Shown: positions 8,210 to 17,709, numbered from the stretch's first letter. The stretch is 64,000 nt of DNA from Exiguobacterium sp. J17977 (GCF_018616375.1 NZ_JAEQBB010000001.1:620001-684000); one strand, 5' to 3'. The notes: generated from the sequence alone by a model not told the origin. Program-made: numbers and translations.

Positions 8210-9187
8210 TTATTTCCCGGCAAATACCGAAGTTGAGTGTTGCGGGTGACGCGCTGTCGGGTCGACGAGCTGCTTCACTTGGTTGATGGCGATTGGGGCT
8301 TCTCCGAAGCCGGTCGCAATCAATTTCACTTTTCCTTCATACGTGGCGATGTCACCGCAAGCGAAGATGCCGGCGACCGTCGTCTCCATGCGTGAGTCGA
8401 CGCGGATTGTGTTCTTCTCGAACTCCATGCCCCAGTTTTTGATTGGGCCGAGTGACGAGACGAAACCGTAGTTACAGATGAGGTCATCGATTTCGACGAA
8501 TTTCGATTCACCGTCTTTGTCCGTCAATTCGACCGACTCGATGTGCGTCTCACCTGAGAGTGATTCGATGTTATATGGCGTCCAGACGTTAATCGTCGAA
8601 GCTTTCATCTGTTCGACCGTATGCTCGTGGGCCCGGAAGCGGTCACGGCGATGGACGATATGAACTTCTTTGGCGATGCCTTCGAGCATGAGTGCCCAGT
8701 CGACGGCAGAGTCGCCGCCACCGGCGATCATGACGCGACGGTCACGGAACTTCTCCATGTTATCGACGAAGTAATGAAGGTTCGCATAGTCTTCGCAACC
8801 ATCGAGGCCGAGCGGTCGTGCGGCGAATGCCCCGTTCCCAGCCGTGATGATGATGGCTTTCGTATGGTACTCATCTTTATTCGTCGTAATCTGGAACGTG
8901 CCGTCCTCAAGACGCTCGACCGTTTCGACGGTCTCCCCGAGACGGTAGTCCTGTTCGAACTGATCGGCCTGGGCTTTCAATTGGTCAATCAAATCTTGGG
9001 CCTTCACTTTCGGGAAGCCCGCGATGTCGTAAATATATTTTTCTGGATACAGTGTCGACAATTGTCCGCCGAGTTGTGGCAAACTTTCAATCAACGCCGT
9101 ATCAAGTTGGCGCATACCTGCATAAAATGCGGTGAACAGTCCGACCGGTCCGCCACCGATGATGATCACATCTTTCGTCGATTTCAT
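8210..9187 (-). CDS. yumC: Ferredoxin--NADP(+) reductase, thioredoxin-reductase-like (YumC)
   Basis: FAD enzyme of 325 residues that exchanges electrons between NADPH and ferredoxin or flavodoxin. FAD-binding GGGPVG is near residue 12; NADPH-binding [11 protein letters not shown] near 158; the FAD-binding [11 protein letters not shown] is near 279. The redox CxxC of true thioredoxin reductases is absent, as expected for this FNR type. The ATG at 9187 follows AGGAGG; the frame can be extended to a TTG at 9202 but that would place the ribosome site inside the gene. A flavodoxin partner is encoded in the nrd operon at 25.4 kb. Confidence 0.93.
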   Translation of the reverse strand: MKSTKDVIIIGGGPVGLFTAFYAGMRQLDTALIESLPQLGGQLSTLYPEKYIYDIAGFPKVKAQDLIDQLKAQADQFEQDYRLGETVETVERLEDGTFQITTNKDEYHTKAIIITAGNGAFAARPLGLDGCEDYANLHYFVDNMEKFRDRRVMIAGGGDSAVDWALMLEGIAKEVHIVHRRDRFRAHEHTVEQMKASTINVWTPYNIESLSGETHIESVELTDKDGESKFVEIDDLICNYGFVSSLGPIKNWGMEFEKNTIRVDSRMETTVAGIFACGDIATYEGKVKLIATGFGEAPIAINQVKQLVDPTARHPQHSTSVFAGK

Positions 9188-9299
9188 CGAATTCCTCCTC
9201 AAAACGTATACATCTATTATAGTGACAATCGTGAATTAAATCCATTCTGTACAAACATGCTACACATTCAAAAAAATTTCAAGAAGATATGCTTTTCCA

Positions 9300-9328
9300 T
9301 TGAGAAAACAAAACAAACAGCGTACAAT
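9300..9328 (+). promoter_or_regulatory. Promoter of ndh
   Basis: TTGAGA (9300-9305), 17-base spacer, TACAAT (9323-9328), giving a leader of about 115 bases. Confidence 0.75.
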
Positions 9329-9341
9329 GAACGAGAAGCAA

Positions 9342-9396
9342 TTGTGAACATTGGTTGAACAAGGTTTAGGCTTTATTGTGAACACTCATGTGAAAA
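9342..9396 (+). promoter_or_regulatory. Candidate Rex (NADH-sensing) operators at ndh
   Basis: Two motifs starting TTGTGAACA occur at 9342-9362 (ending in TTGAACAA) and 9376-9396 (ending in TGTGAAAA). They resemble the Rex consensus TTGTGAA-n-TTCACAA, with one inserted base in the first. They lie just downstream of the predicted +1. Rex control of ndh is known in B. subtilis; its operation here is inferred. Confidence 0.5.
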
Positions 9397-9453
9397 AACA
9401 CACAACATGATTGTTCAAGAAAACAAAACTATCAAAACAAGGTGGAAATGAAC

Positions 9454-10665
9454 ATGAAACGACCTAACATTGTTATTCTTGGCGCAGGTTTCGGTGGACT
9501 CATCACAGCGGTCAACCTCCAGAAGACGCTCTCAGCTGGCGACGCGAACATCACGCTCATCAACAAGCATGATTACCATTACCAGACGACGTGGCTTCAT
9601 GAGCCAGCGGCCGGAACGATGAAACCGGATCAAGCTCGCATCTACATCAACGACGTCGTGAACCCGTCACGTGTGAAATTTGTCAAAGGGATCGTCGATC
9701 GCGTCGATACTACGGCAAAACAAGTCTTGCTCGTAGACGGTTCAGCAGTTGAATATGATTATGTCGTGTTCGCACTTGGCGGCGTACCGGAAACATTCGG
9801 TATCCCTGGCCTTAAAGAGCATGCCATGACAATCAGTTCATTGAACAGCGTCCGTAAAATCAAAGAACATATCGAGTACTCGTTCGCTCAATATAAAACG
9901 AACGGCTCAGCTGACCGATCGTACGTGACGATCGTTGTCGGCGGTGCCGGCTTCACAGGAATCGAATTCCTCGGTGAGCTCGTCAACCGTGTGCCTGAGC
10001 TTTGCAAACAGTATGACGTGCCACGTGAAGCGGTTCGCATCGTGAACATCGAAGCGGCTCCGACTGTACTTCCTGGTTTCGACCCAGAACTCACGACGTA
10101 CGCGCAAAAATGGCTCGAGCGCAACGGCGTCGAGATGAAACTCGGAAACGGCATCAAAGGCGTTGAGCCTGGTGTCGTCACGTTCGGTCCACTCCAAGGC
10201 GACACGACGGAGACGATTGAAGCGAACACGATTCTCTGGACAGGTGGCGTCAGCGGTAGCCCGATCGTTGAGAAGTCTGGCTTTGAAGCGGTCCGTAACC
10301 GCGTCATGGTCGAGGCGGACAACCGTGCCCCTGGTCACGACAACGTCTTCATCATCGGTGACTGCTCGGCTGTCATGGATCCGGTCTCGAACCGTCCATA
10401 CCCGCCGACTGCTCAAATCGCGACACAACAAGCGCACAACGTGGCGAAAAACATCGCGGCCCTCATCAACGGGAAATCGACTTCGAAATTCACGTATGAG
10501 AGCAAAGGGACAGTCGCATCACTTGGCCATAACGACGGCATCGGCATCGTCATGGGCAAAAAGATTTTCGGTCGCAACGCTTCATTCATGAAGAAAGTGA
10601 TCGACAACAAACACTTCCTCGAATTGAAGAAGTACGGTCTTGTCCTCAAAAAAGGTAAATTCTAA
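9454..10665 (+). CDS. ndh: Type II NADH dehydrogenase (NDH-2)
   Basis: Peripheral membrane respiratory NADH:menaquinone oxidoreductase, 403 residues, non-proton-pumping. FAD-binding GAGFGG is near residue 10; the NADH-binding GGAGFTGIEFLGEL is near 165; FAD-contacting IGDCSAV near 306; and the C-terminal membrane-anchoring region ends in LKKYGLVLKKGKF. I favour the ATG at 9454, which is spaced eight bases from AAGGTGG; ATG 9448 is too close to it. Synteny with yumC and yuiB matches B. subtilis yumB. Two Rex-like sites overlap the promoter region. Confidence 0.95.
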   Translation: MKRPNIVILGAGFGGLITAVNLQKTLSAGDANITLINKHDYHYQTTWLHEPAAGTMKPDQARIYINDVVNPSRVKFVKGIVDRVDTTAKQVLLVDGSAVEYDYVVFALGGVPETFGIPGLKEHAMTISSLNSVRKIKEHIEYSFAQYKTNGSADRSYVTIVVGGAGFTGIEFLGELVNRVPELCKQYDVPREAVRIVNIEAAPTVLPGFDPELTTYAQKWLERNGVEMKLGNGIKGVEPGVVTFGPLQGDTTETIEANTILWTGGVSGSPIVEKSGFEAVRNRVMVEADNRAPGHDNVFIIGDCSAVMDPVSNRPYPPTAQIATQQAHNVAKNIAALINGKSTSKFTYESKGTVASLGHNDGIGIVMGKKIFGRNASFMKKVIDNKHFLELKKYGLVLKKGKF

Positions 10666-10678
10666 GCCATATATATGA

Positions 10679-10711
10679 GTGGCCCGCTTCTATGAGCGGG
10701 TCACTTTTTTA
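10679..10711 (+). terminator. Terminator of ndh
   Basis: Ten-base-pair stem (10679-10688 with 10695-10704, one wobble) and six T's. Confidence 0.88.
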
Positions 10712-10735
10712 TTGTACGCGCCCTACGGTTCACCT

Positions 10736-10765
10736 TTGACCTAAGCGCAGACGATTCGGTATAAT
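10736..10765 (+). promoter_or_regulatory. Promoter of yuiB
   Basis: TTGACC (10736-10741), 18-base spacer, perfect TATAAT (10760-10765). Confidence 0.8.
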
Positions 10766-10791
10766 AGACAACGGGAAAAGGGGGCAATCGC

Positions 10792-11109
10792 ATGCATATT
10801 ATCCAGGCTGTCATTGGGGCGATTCTTTATTTGGTCATCTTCTTCAGCATCGGCTTCATTTTGAACATGCTGCTTAAAAAAACATGGACGCTCGTGTTCA
10901 TTTATCCGATTTTCGTCATTATGATGATTGATAACGTCAAGCTCTCGAGTTACATCACGGAGACGTCGACCGCGCTCGCCAACGTTTACGAACGCGTGCT
11001 CGGCCTTCAATTTCTGGATGTGTTCATGCTCGGTTTCGGATTGCTCGGTGCAATTTTGGCTGGGGTCACGATTCGCTACTTGCGCAAGAGTGGTTACTCA
11101 ATGTTTTAA
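10792..11109 (+). CDS. yuiB: Membrane protein YuiB
   Basis: Membrane protein of 105 residues with three hydrophobic segments (about 5-25, 29-48 and 75-95). Length, the FFSIGFILNMLLKKTW start and position right after the NDH-2 gene match B. subtilis YuiB, which also follows yumB. It has its own consensus promoter, so it need not be cotranscribed with ndh. Function is unknown; the conserved linkage to NDH-2 and FNR suggests a respiratory or redox role, which is inference only. Confidence 0.82.
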   Translation: MHIIQAVIGAILYLVIFFSIGFILNMLLKKTWTLVFIYPIFVIMMIDNVKLSSYITETSTALANVYERVLGLQFLDVFMLGFGLLGAILAGVTIRYLRKSGYSMF

Positions 11110-11137
11110 AGACGACAGAAATGTTCGTCTTTTTTTG
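11108..11137 (+). terminator. Terminator of yuiB
   Basis: Eight-base-pair stem (11108-11115 with 11125-11132), T-tract of eight. Confidence 0.75.
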
Positions 11138-11215
11138 TTTTCCGCCTACTTTTTTAGGGGATGAACCGATATACTTAGTACGAAACGATTATAGTGAGTA
11201 AGGGATGCGATACGA

Positions 11216-12061
11216 ATGACATTACCGATGTATACGATCAAGAAAGTGTTGAATAATAGCGTTGTCATTTGCCAACATGATCCGGAACCGGAAGTCATTC
11301 TACTCGGGAAAGGGATTGGCTTCGGCAAGAAAGCGGGCGATCTCGTCGACCCGGCCAGTGTCCCGGAGAAAGTGTATCAACTGACGGACAAAGAAGAACA
11401 GTCGCAATATCGTGAACTCGTCAAACACGTCGACGAGGACTTTATTGCTTTCATGCAAGAAATCGTCGGCTTTATCGAGAACAACACCGGTAAAAAAGTC
11501 GACCAACATATCCATATCGGATTGACCGACCACTTGTTCTTCACGATGAAGCGGATCGAACAAGGGATGGAAGTCACGAATCCGTTCTTACTCGAGACCG
11601 AATCGCTCTATCCGAACGAGTACGCCTTGGCCGAACGCATCGTCGATATGATTCACGAACGGCTCGACGTGTTATTGCCAGATGCGGAGATCGGATTCAT
11701 CGCGCTCCACATCCATTCGGCGACGACGTTTAAAAACGTCCTCGAGGTCAATCGGCACAACCAAATCATCGGGCAAATCGTTCAGACGATTGAGAGTCGT
11801 TTGAACGTCAAAATGGACCGGACTTCACTCGATTATAAGCGCTTACTTCGGCACTTAAGGTACGCCGTTGAGCGGGTCGCGACAGGTGAGATGGTGGAGG
11901 CCCCACAAAAAATTGAAAAGGTATTGCGCGAAGAATATCCGCTATGCTATAGTACTGCTTGGGAGCTGATGGGCATCATGGAACGCGAATTGAAGCGTCC
12001 GGTCCCGCGAGGTGAAGCGACATATTTGACGATGCATCTCCAGCGCCTAACAAGTAGATAA
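11216..12061 (+). CDS. glcT: PtsG operon transcription antiterminator GlcT (BglG/SacY family)
   Basis: RNA-binding antiterminator of about 281 residues. The N-terminal CAT domain (about 1-60, with NNSVVI and GKGIGFGKKAGD) binds the RAT RNA hairpin. Two PRD domains follow, with the phosphorylatable histidines visible as LTDH (about 106) and ALHIH (about 165) in PRD1, and LLRHLR (about 212) and LTMHLQ (about 273) in PRD2. Phosphorylation by the PTS controls dimerisation. The RAT/terminator lies directly downstream, before ptsG, exactly as in B. subtilis glcT-ptsG. Start: ATG 11216 after AAGGGATG; ATG 11228 is an alternative. Confidence 0.95.
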   Translation: MTLPMYTIKKVLNNSVVICQHDPEPEVILLGKGIGFGKKAGDLVDPASVPEKVYQLTDKEEQSQYRELVKHVDEDFIAFMQEIVGFIENNTGKKVDQHIHIGLTDHLFFTMKRIEQGMEVTNPFLLETESLYPNEYALAERIVDMIHERLDVLLPDAEIGFIALHIHSATTFKNVLEVNRHNQIIGQIVQTIESRLNVKMDRTSLDYKRLLRHLRYAVERVATGEMVEAPQKIEKVLREEYPLCYSTAWELMGIMERELKRPVPRGEATYLTMHLQRLTSR

Positions 12062-12080
12062 CTGATACCACGTATCTTAC

Positions 12081-12111
12081 GTGTTACTGATTCGATCAGG
12101 CATGAGTAAGG
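12081..12111 (+). ncRNA. RAT, ribonucleic antiterminator for GlcT
   Basis: The segment GTTACTGATTCGATCAGGCA followed by TGAGTAAGG has the BglG-family RAT layout (TTACTG and CAGGCA paired around a small loop). Its right half overlaps the left arm of the terminator at 12098, so forming the RAT excludes the terminator. Confidence 0.85.
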
Positions 12112-12186
12112 AGTGGAACGCAACGATTTCTCCATCAGGAGGGGTCTACGTTCTATACCTTATTCATGCCTGTTTCTGTTTTTATA
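12098..12186 (+). terminator. GlcT-controlled terminator before ptsG
   Basis: Fourteen-base-pair stem (12098-12111 with 12158-12171, one wobble) closes a 46-base loop that holds a smaller hairpin (CTCC/GGAG). A T-rich run follows (12172-12182). The loop is much longer than in ordinary terminators. Confidence 0.8.
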
Positions 12187-12211
12187 AACGTTTATTATGA
12201 AAACGTTTAGA
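12183..12211 (+). promoter_or_regulatory. Tandem cre-like sites upstream of ptsG
   Basis: ATAAACGTTTAT (12183-12194) is a perfect palindrome, and TGAAAACGTTTAGA (12198-12211) matches 13 of 14 cre consensus positions. They lie just after the antiterminator, so CcpA could act as a roadblock. Confidence 0.5.
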
Positions 12212-12277
12212 TACGTCGGTTGTCTGACATCTACAGTCGTCTTTCCGCACGAAACAATCACAAAAGGAGGATTTATC

Positions 12278-13804
12278 ATGTTTAAGCAGATCTTTGGTGT
12301 TCTTCAAAAAGTCGGTAAAGCACTTATGCTTCCTGTTGCGATTTTGCCGGCAGCCGGTCTTCTTCTTGCATTCGGTAACGCGATGCAAAACCCGGCCCTT
12401 ACATCACGCGCTGGTTGGTTAACGAACGAAGGCGTTGTGAAATTCGCTCAGCTCATGGAGCAAGCGGGTGGCATCATCTTCTCGAACTTGGCACTCTTGT
12501 TCGCAGTCGGTGTCGCGATCGGTTTAGCAGGGGACGGCGTTGCCGGACTCGCAGCCATCGTCGGATTCCTCATCATGAACAAAGTTATGGGTGTTTGGCT
12601 CGAACTCACACCTGAAATCATCGCACAAGGTGACCCAGCTTACGCATCAGTACTCGGTATTCCTACGCTCCAAACTGGGGTATTCGGGGGGATTATCGTC
12701 GGTCTGATTGCCGCGTGGGCCTATAACAAGTACTTCAACATTGAATTGCCGCAATTCCTTGGTTTCTTCGCTGGTAAGCGTTTCGTCCCAATCGTCACGG
12801 CTGTTGCCGCGGTCGTCGCTGGTTTCGTCATGCTTCTCATCTGGCCACCAGTTCAGCACGGATTGAACTCATTCTCAAACTTCATGTTGACTGAAAACCG
12901 CACGTTCGCGGCATTCATCTTCGGTTTGATTGAACGTTCATTGATTCCATTCGGTCTTCACCACATCTTCTACTCACCGTTCTGGTTCGAGTTCGGTCAA
13001 TATACTGATGCAGCGGGCAACATCGTCCGTGGTGACCAAGCGATCTTCTTCGCACAAATTCGTGATGGCGCTGAGCTCACAGCCGGTACGTTCATGACTG
13101 GTAAATACCCGTTCATGATGTTCGGTCTTCCAGCTGCAGCACTCGCAATGTACCATGAAGCACGTCCTGAACGTAAAGCAGTCGTCGGTGGTCTCTTGGC
13201 TTCGGCAGCACTCACATCGTTCTTGACTGGTATCACTGAGCCAATCGAGTTCTCATTCTTGTTCGTTGCTCCACTCTTGTTCGCCGTACACGCAGTCTTC
13301 GCTGGCCTTTCATTCATGGTCATGCACATCTTGAACGTCAAAATCGGGATGACGTTCTCGGGCGGTTTGATCGACTACCTTCTCTTCGGTGTACTTCCTA
13401 ACCGTACAGACTGGTGGCTCGTCATTCCAGTCGGTCTCGTGTTCGCAGTCGTTTACTACTTCGGATTCCGCTTCGTTATCCGTAAGTTCAACTTGAAAAC
13501 ACCGGGCCGTGAAGATGAAGTCGTTGAGCAATCAACTGCTACAGGTTCGGAACTTGCACAAGATATCCTCGTTGGTTTCGGTGGTTCGCAAAACATCAAA
13601 CACCTTGACGCATGTATCACACGTCTCCGCGTCGAAGTAAAAGATAAGAGCCAAGTCAACAAAGAAGAGTTGAAACGTCTCGGGGCAGCTGGTGTCCTTG
13701 AAGTCGGTAACAACATTCAAGCTATCTTCGGACCACGTTCGGATGCTTTAAAATCAGAAATGCAAGCGGTCATCGCTTCAGGTAACGAAAAGAAAGCTAA
13801 CTAA
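12278..13804 (+). CDS. ptsG: PTS glucose-type EIICB permease
   Basis: Glucose/N-acetylglucosamine-class PTS permease of 508 residues that transports and phosphorylates sugar. The EIIC domain (about 1-400) carries the [12 protein letters not shown] and [12 protein letters not shown] motifs. The EIIB domain (about 430-508) has the phosphorylated Cys446 in DACITRLR. There is no EIIA domain, so it needs EIIA in trans; the next gene could supply it. The ATG at 12278 follows AAAGGAGG; the frame runs upstream to 12197, which overlaps the cre sites and is rejected. Control by GlcT RAT and cre-like sites implies glucose is the substrate. Confidence 0.93.
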   Translation: MFKQIFGVLQKVGKALMLPVAILPAAGLLLAFGNAMQNPALTSRAGWLTNEGVVKFAQLMEQAGGIIFSNLALLFAVGVAIGLAGDGVAGLAAIVGFLIMNKVMGVWLELTPEIIAQGDPAYASVLGIPTLQTGVFGGIIVGLIAAWAYNKYFNIELPQFLGFFAGKRFVPIVTAVAAVVAGFVMLLIWPPVQHGLNSFSNFMLTENRTFAAFIFGLIERSLIPFGLHHIFYSPFWFEFGQYTDAAGNIVRGDQAIFFAQIRDGAELTAGTFMTGKYPFMMFGLPAAALAMYHEARPERKAVVGGLLASAALTSFLTGITEPIEFSFLFVAPLLFAVHAVFAGLSFMVMHILNVKIGMTFSGGLIDYLLFGVLPNRTDWWLVIPVGLVFAVVYYFGFRFVIRKFNLKTPGREDEVVEQSTATGSELAQDILVGFGGSQNIKHLDACITRLRVEVKDKSQVNKEELKRLGAAGVLEVGNNIQAIFGPRSDALKSEMQAVIASGNEKKAN

Positions 13805-13814
13805 TTTATGTAAG

Positions 13815-13845
13815 AAGCCAATCCTTTAGGGGTTGGCTTTTTTTG
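13815..13845 (+). terminator. Terminator of ptsG (first copy)
   Basis: Ten-base-pair stem (13815-13824 with 13829/13830-13839) and seven T's, separating the two ptsG paralogues into distinct transcripts. Confidence 0.85.
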
Positions 13846-13849
13846 TATG

Positions 13850-13863
13850 GGTAAACGGTTTCA
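13850..13863 (+). promoter_or_regulatory. cre-like site before the second ptsG paralogue
   Basis: GGTAAACGGTTTCA matches 13 of 14 positions of the CcpA consensus. It lies 50 bases upstream of the start codon at 13914. Confidence 0.5.
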
Positions 13864-13913
13864 GCCTACTAGTAGATGGGGAAAAGTAAGTATTCTGACA
13901 AAAGGAGGGAACC

Positions 13914-15947
13914 ATGATGTGGAAGAAAGTGTTTGGTGTTTTGCAGCGAATCGGGAAGGCACTCATGCTTCCGGTTGCGATTCTACCGGCAGCCGGTCTA
14001 TTACTCGCATTTGGTACGGCGTTCCAAAACCCTGATCTCGTTTCGCTCTTACCTTTCTTGGCAAACGATTCACTCGTCCTCGTCTGGCAAGTCATGACCG
14101 ATGCCGGGGATATCGTGTTTGCCAATCTAGGTCTGCTGTTCGCCGTCGGTGTCGCCATCGGGCTAGCCAACGGGGACGGTGTTGCCGGGTTAGCAGCTAT
14201 CGTTGGTTATTTGATTATGAACAAGGTTATCAGCACATGGAACGGTATTACCGCGGAAATTGCACAGGGTGACCCGGCCTATGCCACGGTACTCGGGATT
14301 CCGACGCTCCAGATGGGGGTATTCGGGGGTATCATTGCCGGTTTGATTGCCGCCTTCGCGTACAACAAGTACTTCAACATCAAGTTGCCGGATTTCTTAG
14401 GGTTCTTTGCGGGAAAACGGTTCGTGCCGATCGCGACCGCCGCGTTCAGTTTGGTGATCGGGATTGCGCTCGCCTACATTTGGCCGCCAATCGGTACGGC
14501 CATCAATACGTTCTCGAGCACGATCATTGAAGCGAACGTCGCCGTCTCCGCTTTCGTCTTCGGTTTGGTCGAACGTTCATTAATCCCGTTCGGTCTGCAT
14601 CACATCTGGTACTCTCCGTTTTGGTTCCAGTTCGGGGAATATACGAACCAAGCGGGGGATCTCGTCCAAGGGGACCAACGGATCTTCTTCGCCCAGCTTC
14701 GTGATGGGGTCGAATTTACAGCTGGTACGTATATGACCGGTAAATTCCCGTTCATGATGTTCGGGTTGCCTGCCGCTTGTCTCGCCATGTTCCATACCGT
14801 CCCGAAAGAGCGTCGCAAAGACGTCGAAGGACTTTACTTCTCAGCAGCCCTCACTTCATTCTTGACGGGAATCACCGAGCCGGTCGAATTCTCGTTCGTC
14901 TTCGTCGCACCTCTACTCTTTGGGATCCACGCCGTCTTCGCTGGACTTTCCTTTATGACCATGCACTTGCTCAACGTTAAAATCGGGATGACGTTCTCAG
15001 GCGGACTCATCGACTATCTCTTGTTCGGGGTATTACCGAACCGGACGGCCTGGTGGCTCGTCATTCCAGTCGGTCTCGTCTTTGCGGTCATCTATTACTT
15101 CGGATTCCGCTTCGCGATCACGAAGTTCGACTTGAAAATCCCGGGACGTGAAACCGTCGCCGAAGGCAAAGGCGCCCGCGCCGTCGTCGGGGATGATTTA
15201 CCGTATGAAGTGCTCGTCGGTCTCGGTGGACCGGAGAACATCAAACACCTCGATGCTTGTATCACGCGTCTGCGCGTCACCGTGAACGATGTCAAACAAG
15301 TTGATAAGGACTTGCTGAAAGATTTGGGAGCGGCCGGAGTGCTCGAGGTCGGAGATAACATTCAAGCCATCTTCGGTCCGAAATCGGATACGCTCAAATC
15401 ACAAATCGCGGCCATCATCGAAGGTGGCGAATATAAACCGAAAGAAAAAGCCGTCATCACACCGGAAGCGGCCGAACATGCCGATCATCGATTCCTTGCC
15501 CCGATGTCGGGTGTCATCTTATCGCTTGACGATGTGCCGGACCAAGTCTTCTCGGGCCGGATGATGGGTGAAGGATTTGCCATCGAGCCGAGCTCGGGAC
15601 AAGTCGTGTCGCCAGTCACTGGTCAAATCACCACGTTCTTCCCGACGAAACATGCAATCGGCCTACTCGCAGACGACGGACGGGAGATTCTCATTCACGT
15701 CGGCCTCGATACGGTCAACTTGAAAGGGGAGGGCTTCGTCGCCAAAGTGAAAGAAGGCGACCGGGTCGAAGCAGGGGACGTCTTGCTCGACGTCGACCTC
15801 AACTTGATTCGTGATAAAGTCCCATCACTCATCACGCCGATCATCTGGACGAACGGAGACGGCAAAATCGTCGTCGTCCCATTCGGAGAGACGGTCGTCG
15901 CCGGGGAAGCGCTCGACTTCAGAACGGATGACAAAGGAGCCGAGTAA
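13914..15947 (+). CDS. PTS glucose-type EIICBA permease
   Basis: Three-domain PTS permease of 677 residues, paralogous to the preceding gene over EIIC and EIIB. EIIC spans about 1-400, EIIB about 420-500 with Cys449 in DACITRLR, and EIIA about 530-670 with phosphoryl-accepting His595 in ILIHVGLD. Unlike the first copy it is complete. No RAT precedes it; a cre-like site does. The ribosome site AAAGGAGGG precedes two ATGs (13914 and 13917). It probably handles glucose or an amino sugar such as GlcNAc; the sequence does not decide. Its EIIA could also serve the EIICB protein. Confidence 0.93.
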   Translation: MMWKKVFGVLQRIGKALMLPVAILPAAGLLLAFGTAFQNPDLVSLLPFLANDSLVLVWQVMTDAGDIVFANLGLLFAVGVAIGLANGDGVAGLAAIVGYLIMNKVISTWNGITAEIAQGDPAYATVLGIPTLQMGVFGGIIAGLIAAFAYNKYFNIKLPDFLGFFAGKRFVPIATAAFSLVIGIALAYIWPPIGTAINTFSSTIIEANVAVSAFVFGLVERSLIPFGLHHIWYSPFWFQFGEYTNQAGDLVQGDQRIFFAQLRDGVEFTAGTYMTGKFPFMMFGLPAACLAMFHTVPKERRKDVEGLYFSAALTSFLTGITEPVEFSFVFVAPLLFGIHAVFAGLSFMTMHLLNVKIGMTFSGGLIDYLLFGVLPNRTAWWLVIPVGLVFAVIYYFGFRFAITKFDLKIPGRETVAEGKGARAVVGDDLPYEVLVGLGGPENIKHLDACITRLRVTVNDVKQVDKDLLKDLGAAGVLEVGDNIQAIFGPKSDTLKSQIAAIIEGGEYKPKEKAVITPEAAEHADHRFLAPMSGVILSLDDVPDQVFSGRMMGEGFAIEPSSGQVVSPVTGQITTFFPTKHAIGLLADDGREILIHVGLDTVNLKGEGFVAKVKEGDRVEAGDVLLDVDLNLIRDKVPSLITPIIWTNGDGKIVVVPFGETVVAGEALDFRTDDKGAE

Positions 15948-15949
15948 AC

Positions 15950-15989
15950 AAAAAAGAAGCTCTCGCAACTGCGAGGGCTTCCTTTTTTT
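15950..15989. terminator. Shared terminator between EIICBA gene and ptsI
   Basis: Eleven-base-pair stem (15956-15966 with 15971-15981), six A's before and seven T's after, so it works in both directions. Confidence 0.9.
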
Positions 15990-15990
15990 G

Positions 15991-17709
15991 TTACTTCTTG
16001 ATATCGAATTTTTCACTGAGGAAGTTCACGACTTCTTCAGCTGTATCCATGTTGAGGACGTCGTTGACGATTGCTTCTGTTTCCGACTTCGTCAAACGCT
16101 TCACGAGGCTACGTGCGCGAAGGACGCTTGAAGCCGACATCGAGAATTCATCAAGACCGAGTCCGAGTAGGATAGGAATCGCAAGCTCTTCTCCAGCCAT
16201 CTCTCCACACATACCGACCCATTTACCGGCTTTGTGTGCTTCTGTGATGACGTTGTGGAGCAAGTTCAAGATGGCCGGGTTGAACGGTTGGTACAAGTAC
16301 GAGACTTTCTCGTTCATGCGGTCCGCTGCCATCGTGTATTGAATCAAGTCGTTCGTGCCGACAGAGAAGAAGTCGACTTCTTTTGCGAATTGCTTCGCCA
16401 TGACGGCAGTCGATGGAATCTCGACCATCATCCCAGTTTCGTAGTTACCGACAGCAATTCCTTCTGTCTTCAACTTCGCTTCTTCTTCAAGCAAGATGGC
16501 TTTCGCAGCACGGAACTCTTCGAGCGTCGCGATCATTGGGAACATGATGGCGAGGTCACCGTGCGCCGAGGCACGGAGAAGGGCGCGAAGCTGTGTGCGG
16601 AACAAGTCCGTCTCTTCGAGGCAAAGGCGAATCGCACGATAGCCGAGGAACGGGTTCATCTCTTTTGGAAGGTCGAGGTAAGACAATTCTTTATCTCCAC
16701 CGATATCGAGCGTACGGATAACGACTTGTTTGCCGTCCATACCTTCGATGACTGCTTTATAAGCTGTATACTGCTCTTCTTCCGTCGGGAACGTTTCCGA
16801 GTCCATATAGAGGAACTCAGTCCGATAAAGACCGATGGCGTCAGCGCCGTTTTTCAATACGCCTTCGAGGTCGTTCGGTGTACCGATGTTCGCTGCAAGT
16901 TTGACCTTGTGGCCGTCGGCTGTGATCGACTCTTCGTTGACGAGTTGTTTCAACTCTTCTTTATACGCTTCGAACGCAGTGCGTTTTTCGTTATATTCGT
17001 TGACGAGTTCTTCAGATGGATTGACGAACACGTCACCCTCTGTCCCATCGATGACGACGAGATCGCCGTTTTTGATTTCTTCGAGTGCTACTTTTGTCCC
17101 GACGACGGCAGGGATCTCGAGTGAACGAGACATGATTGCCGAGTGTGACGTGCGTCCACCGATGTTTGTCGCGAATCCTTTGACGTATTTACGGTTGAGT
17201 TGAGCTGTGTCAGACGGTGTCAAATCTTCAGCGATGATGATGACTTCTTCTGAGATTGAGGCTGGCGTCATGAACGTGACACCGAGAATGTGCGCCATGA
17301 CACGTTTCGTGACGTCACGAACGTCCGCTGCACGCTCACGCATGTACTCGTTATCCATCGATTCAAAGATCATGACCATCATTTGAGCGACTTCATCGAG
17401 CGCCTTCGCAGCGTTCATGTGTTCGCTTTCAATTTTGTCGTTCACTTGTGAGACAATCTCTGGGTCCTCGACGATGAGCAAGTGGGCCGAGAAAATCTCC
17501 GCCTTGTCTTCACCGAGCTCACGAAGTGTGATCTGGCGGATTTCTTCGAGTTCTGTTTTCGACTGAGCGATGGCCGCTTGGAAACGGGCCTTCTCAGCTG
17601 CTACGTCCTCGATTTTGTTTGTCGGGATGTCGAATGAAGGTGTCTCCATGACGAATGCTTTCGCAACTGCGATTCCTGCAGATGCGCCAATACCTTTAAT
17701 GTGTGACAT
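15991..17709 (-). CDS. ptsI: PTS enzyme I (phosphoenolpyruvate-protein phosphotransferase)
   Basis: Cytosolic enzyme of 572 residues that moves phosphate from PEP to HPr, starting the PTS chain. The phosphohistidine is His189 in [10 protein letters not shown]. The PEP-binding barrel shows GTNDLIQY and the catalytic cysteine motif GMCGEMAG near the C-terminus. Start 17709 has GAGAGGG upstream; an in-frame ATG at 17748 has none. In most Bacillales ptsH (HPr) sits directly before ptsI; here it is missing from the window, and ptsI faces the permease genes instead. Confidence 0.96.
   Translation of the reverse strand: MSHIKGIGASAGIAVAKAFVMETPSFDIPTNKIEDVAAEKARFQAAIAQSKTELEEIRQITLRELGEDKAEIFSAHLLIVEDPEIVSQVNDKIESEHMNAAKALDEVAQMMVMIFESMDNEYMRERAADVRDVTKRVMAHILGVTFMTPASISEEVIIIAEDLTPSDTAQLNRKYVKGFATNIGGRTSHSAIMSRSLEIPAVVGTKVALEEIKNGDLVVIDGTEGDVFVNPSEELVNEYNEKRTAFEAYKEELKQLVNEESITADGHKVKLAANIGTPNDLEGVLKNGADAIGLYRTEFLYMDSETFPTEEEQYTAYKAVIEGMDGKQVVIRTLDIGGDKELSYLDLPKEMNPFLGYRAIRLCLEETDLFRTQLRALLRASAHGDLAIMFPMIATLEEFRAAKAILLEEEAKLKTEGIAVGNYETGMMVEIPSTAVMAKQFAKEVDFFSVGTNDLIQYTMAADRMNEKVSYLYQPFNPAILNLLHNVITEAHKAGKWVGMCGEMAGEELAIPILLGLGLDEFSMSASSVLRARSLVKRLTKSETEAIVNDVLNMDTAEEVVNFLSEKFDIKK

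Noticed and set aside
8621-9358. 245-codon plus-strand ORF opposite yumC
   Set aside because: It overlaps a well-defined ferredoxin-NADP reductase on the other strand and runs into the ndh promoter region.
9907-10437. 176-codon minus-strand ORF opposite ndh
   Set aside because: It is antisense to conserved NDH-2 motifs and lacks a ribosome site.
12197-12277. N-terminal extension of ptsG
   Set aside because: The upstream ATG lies within a cre-like site and has no ribosome site; the known EIIC start is at 12278.
16234-17124. 296-codon plus-strand ORF opposite ptsI
   Set aside because: It is a mirror of the ptsI codons, has no ribosome site and no recognisable protein features; the highly conserved enzyme I frame explains it.
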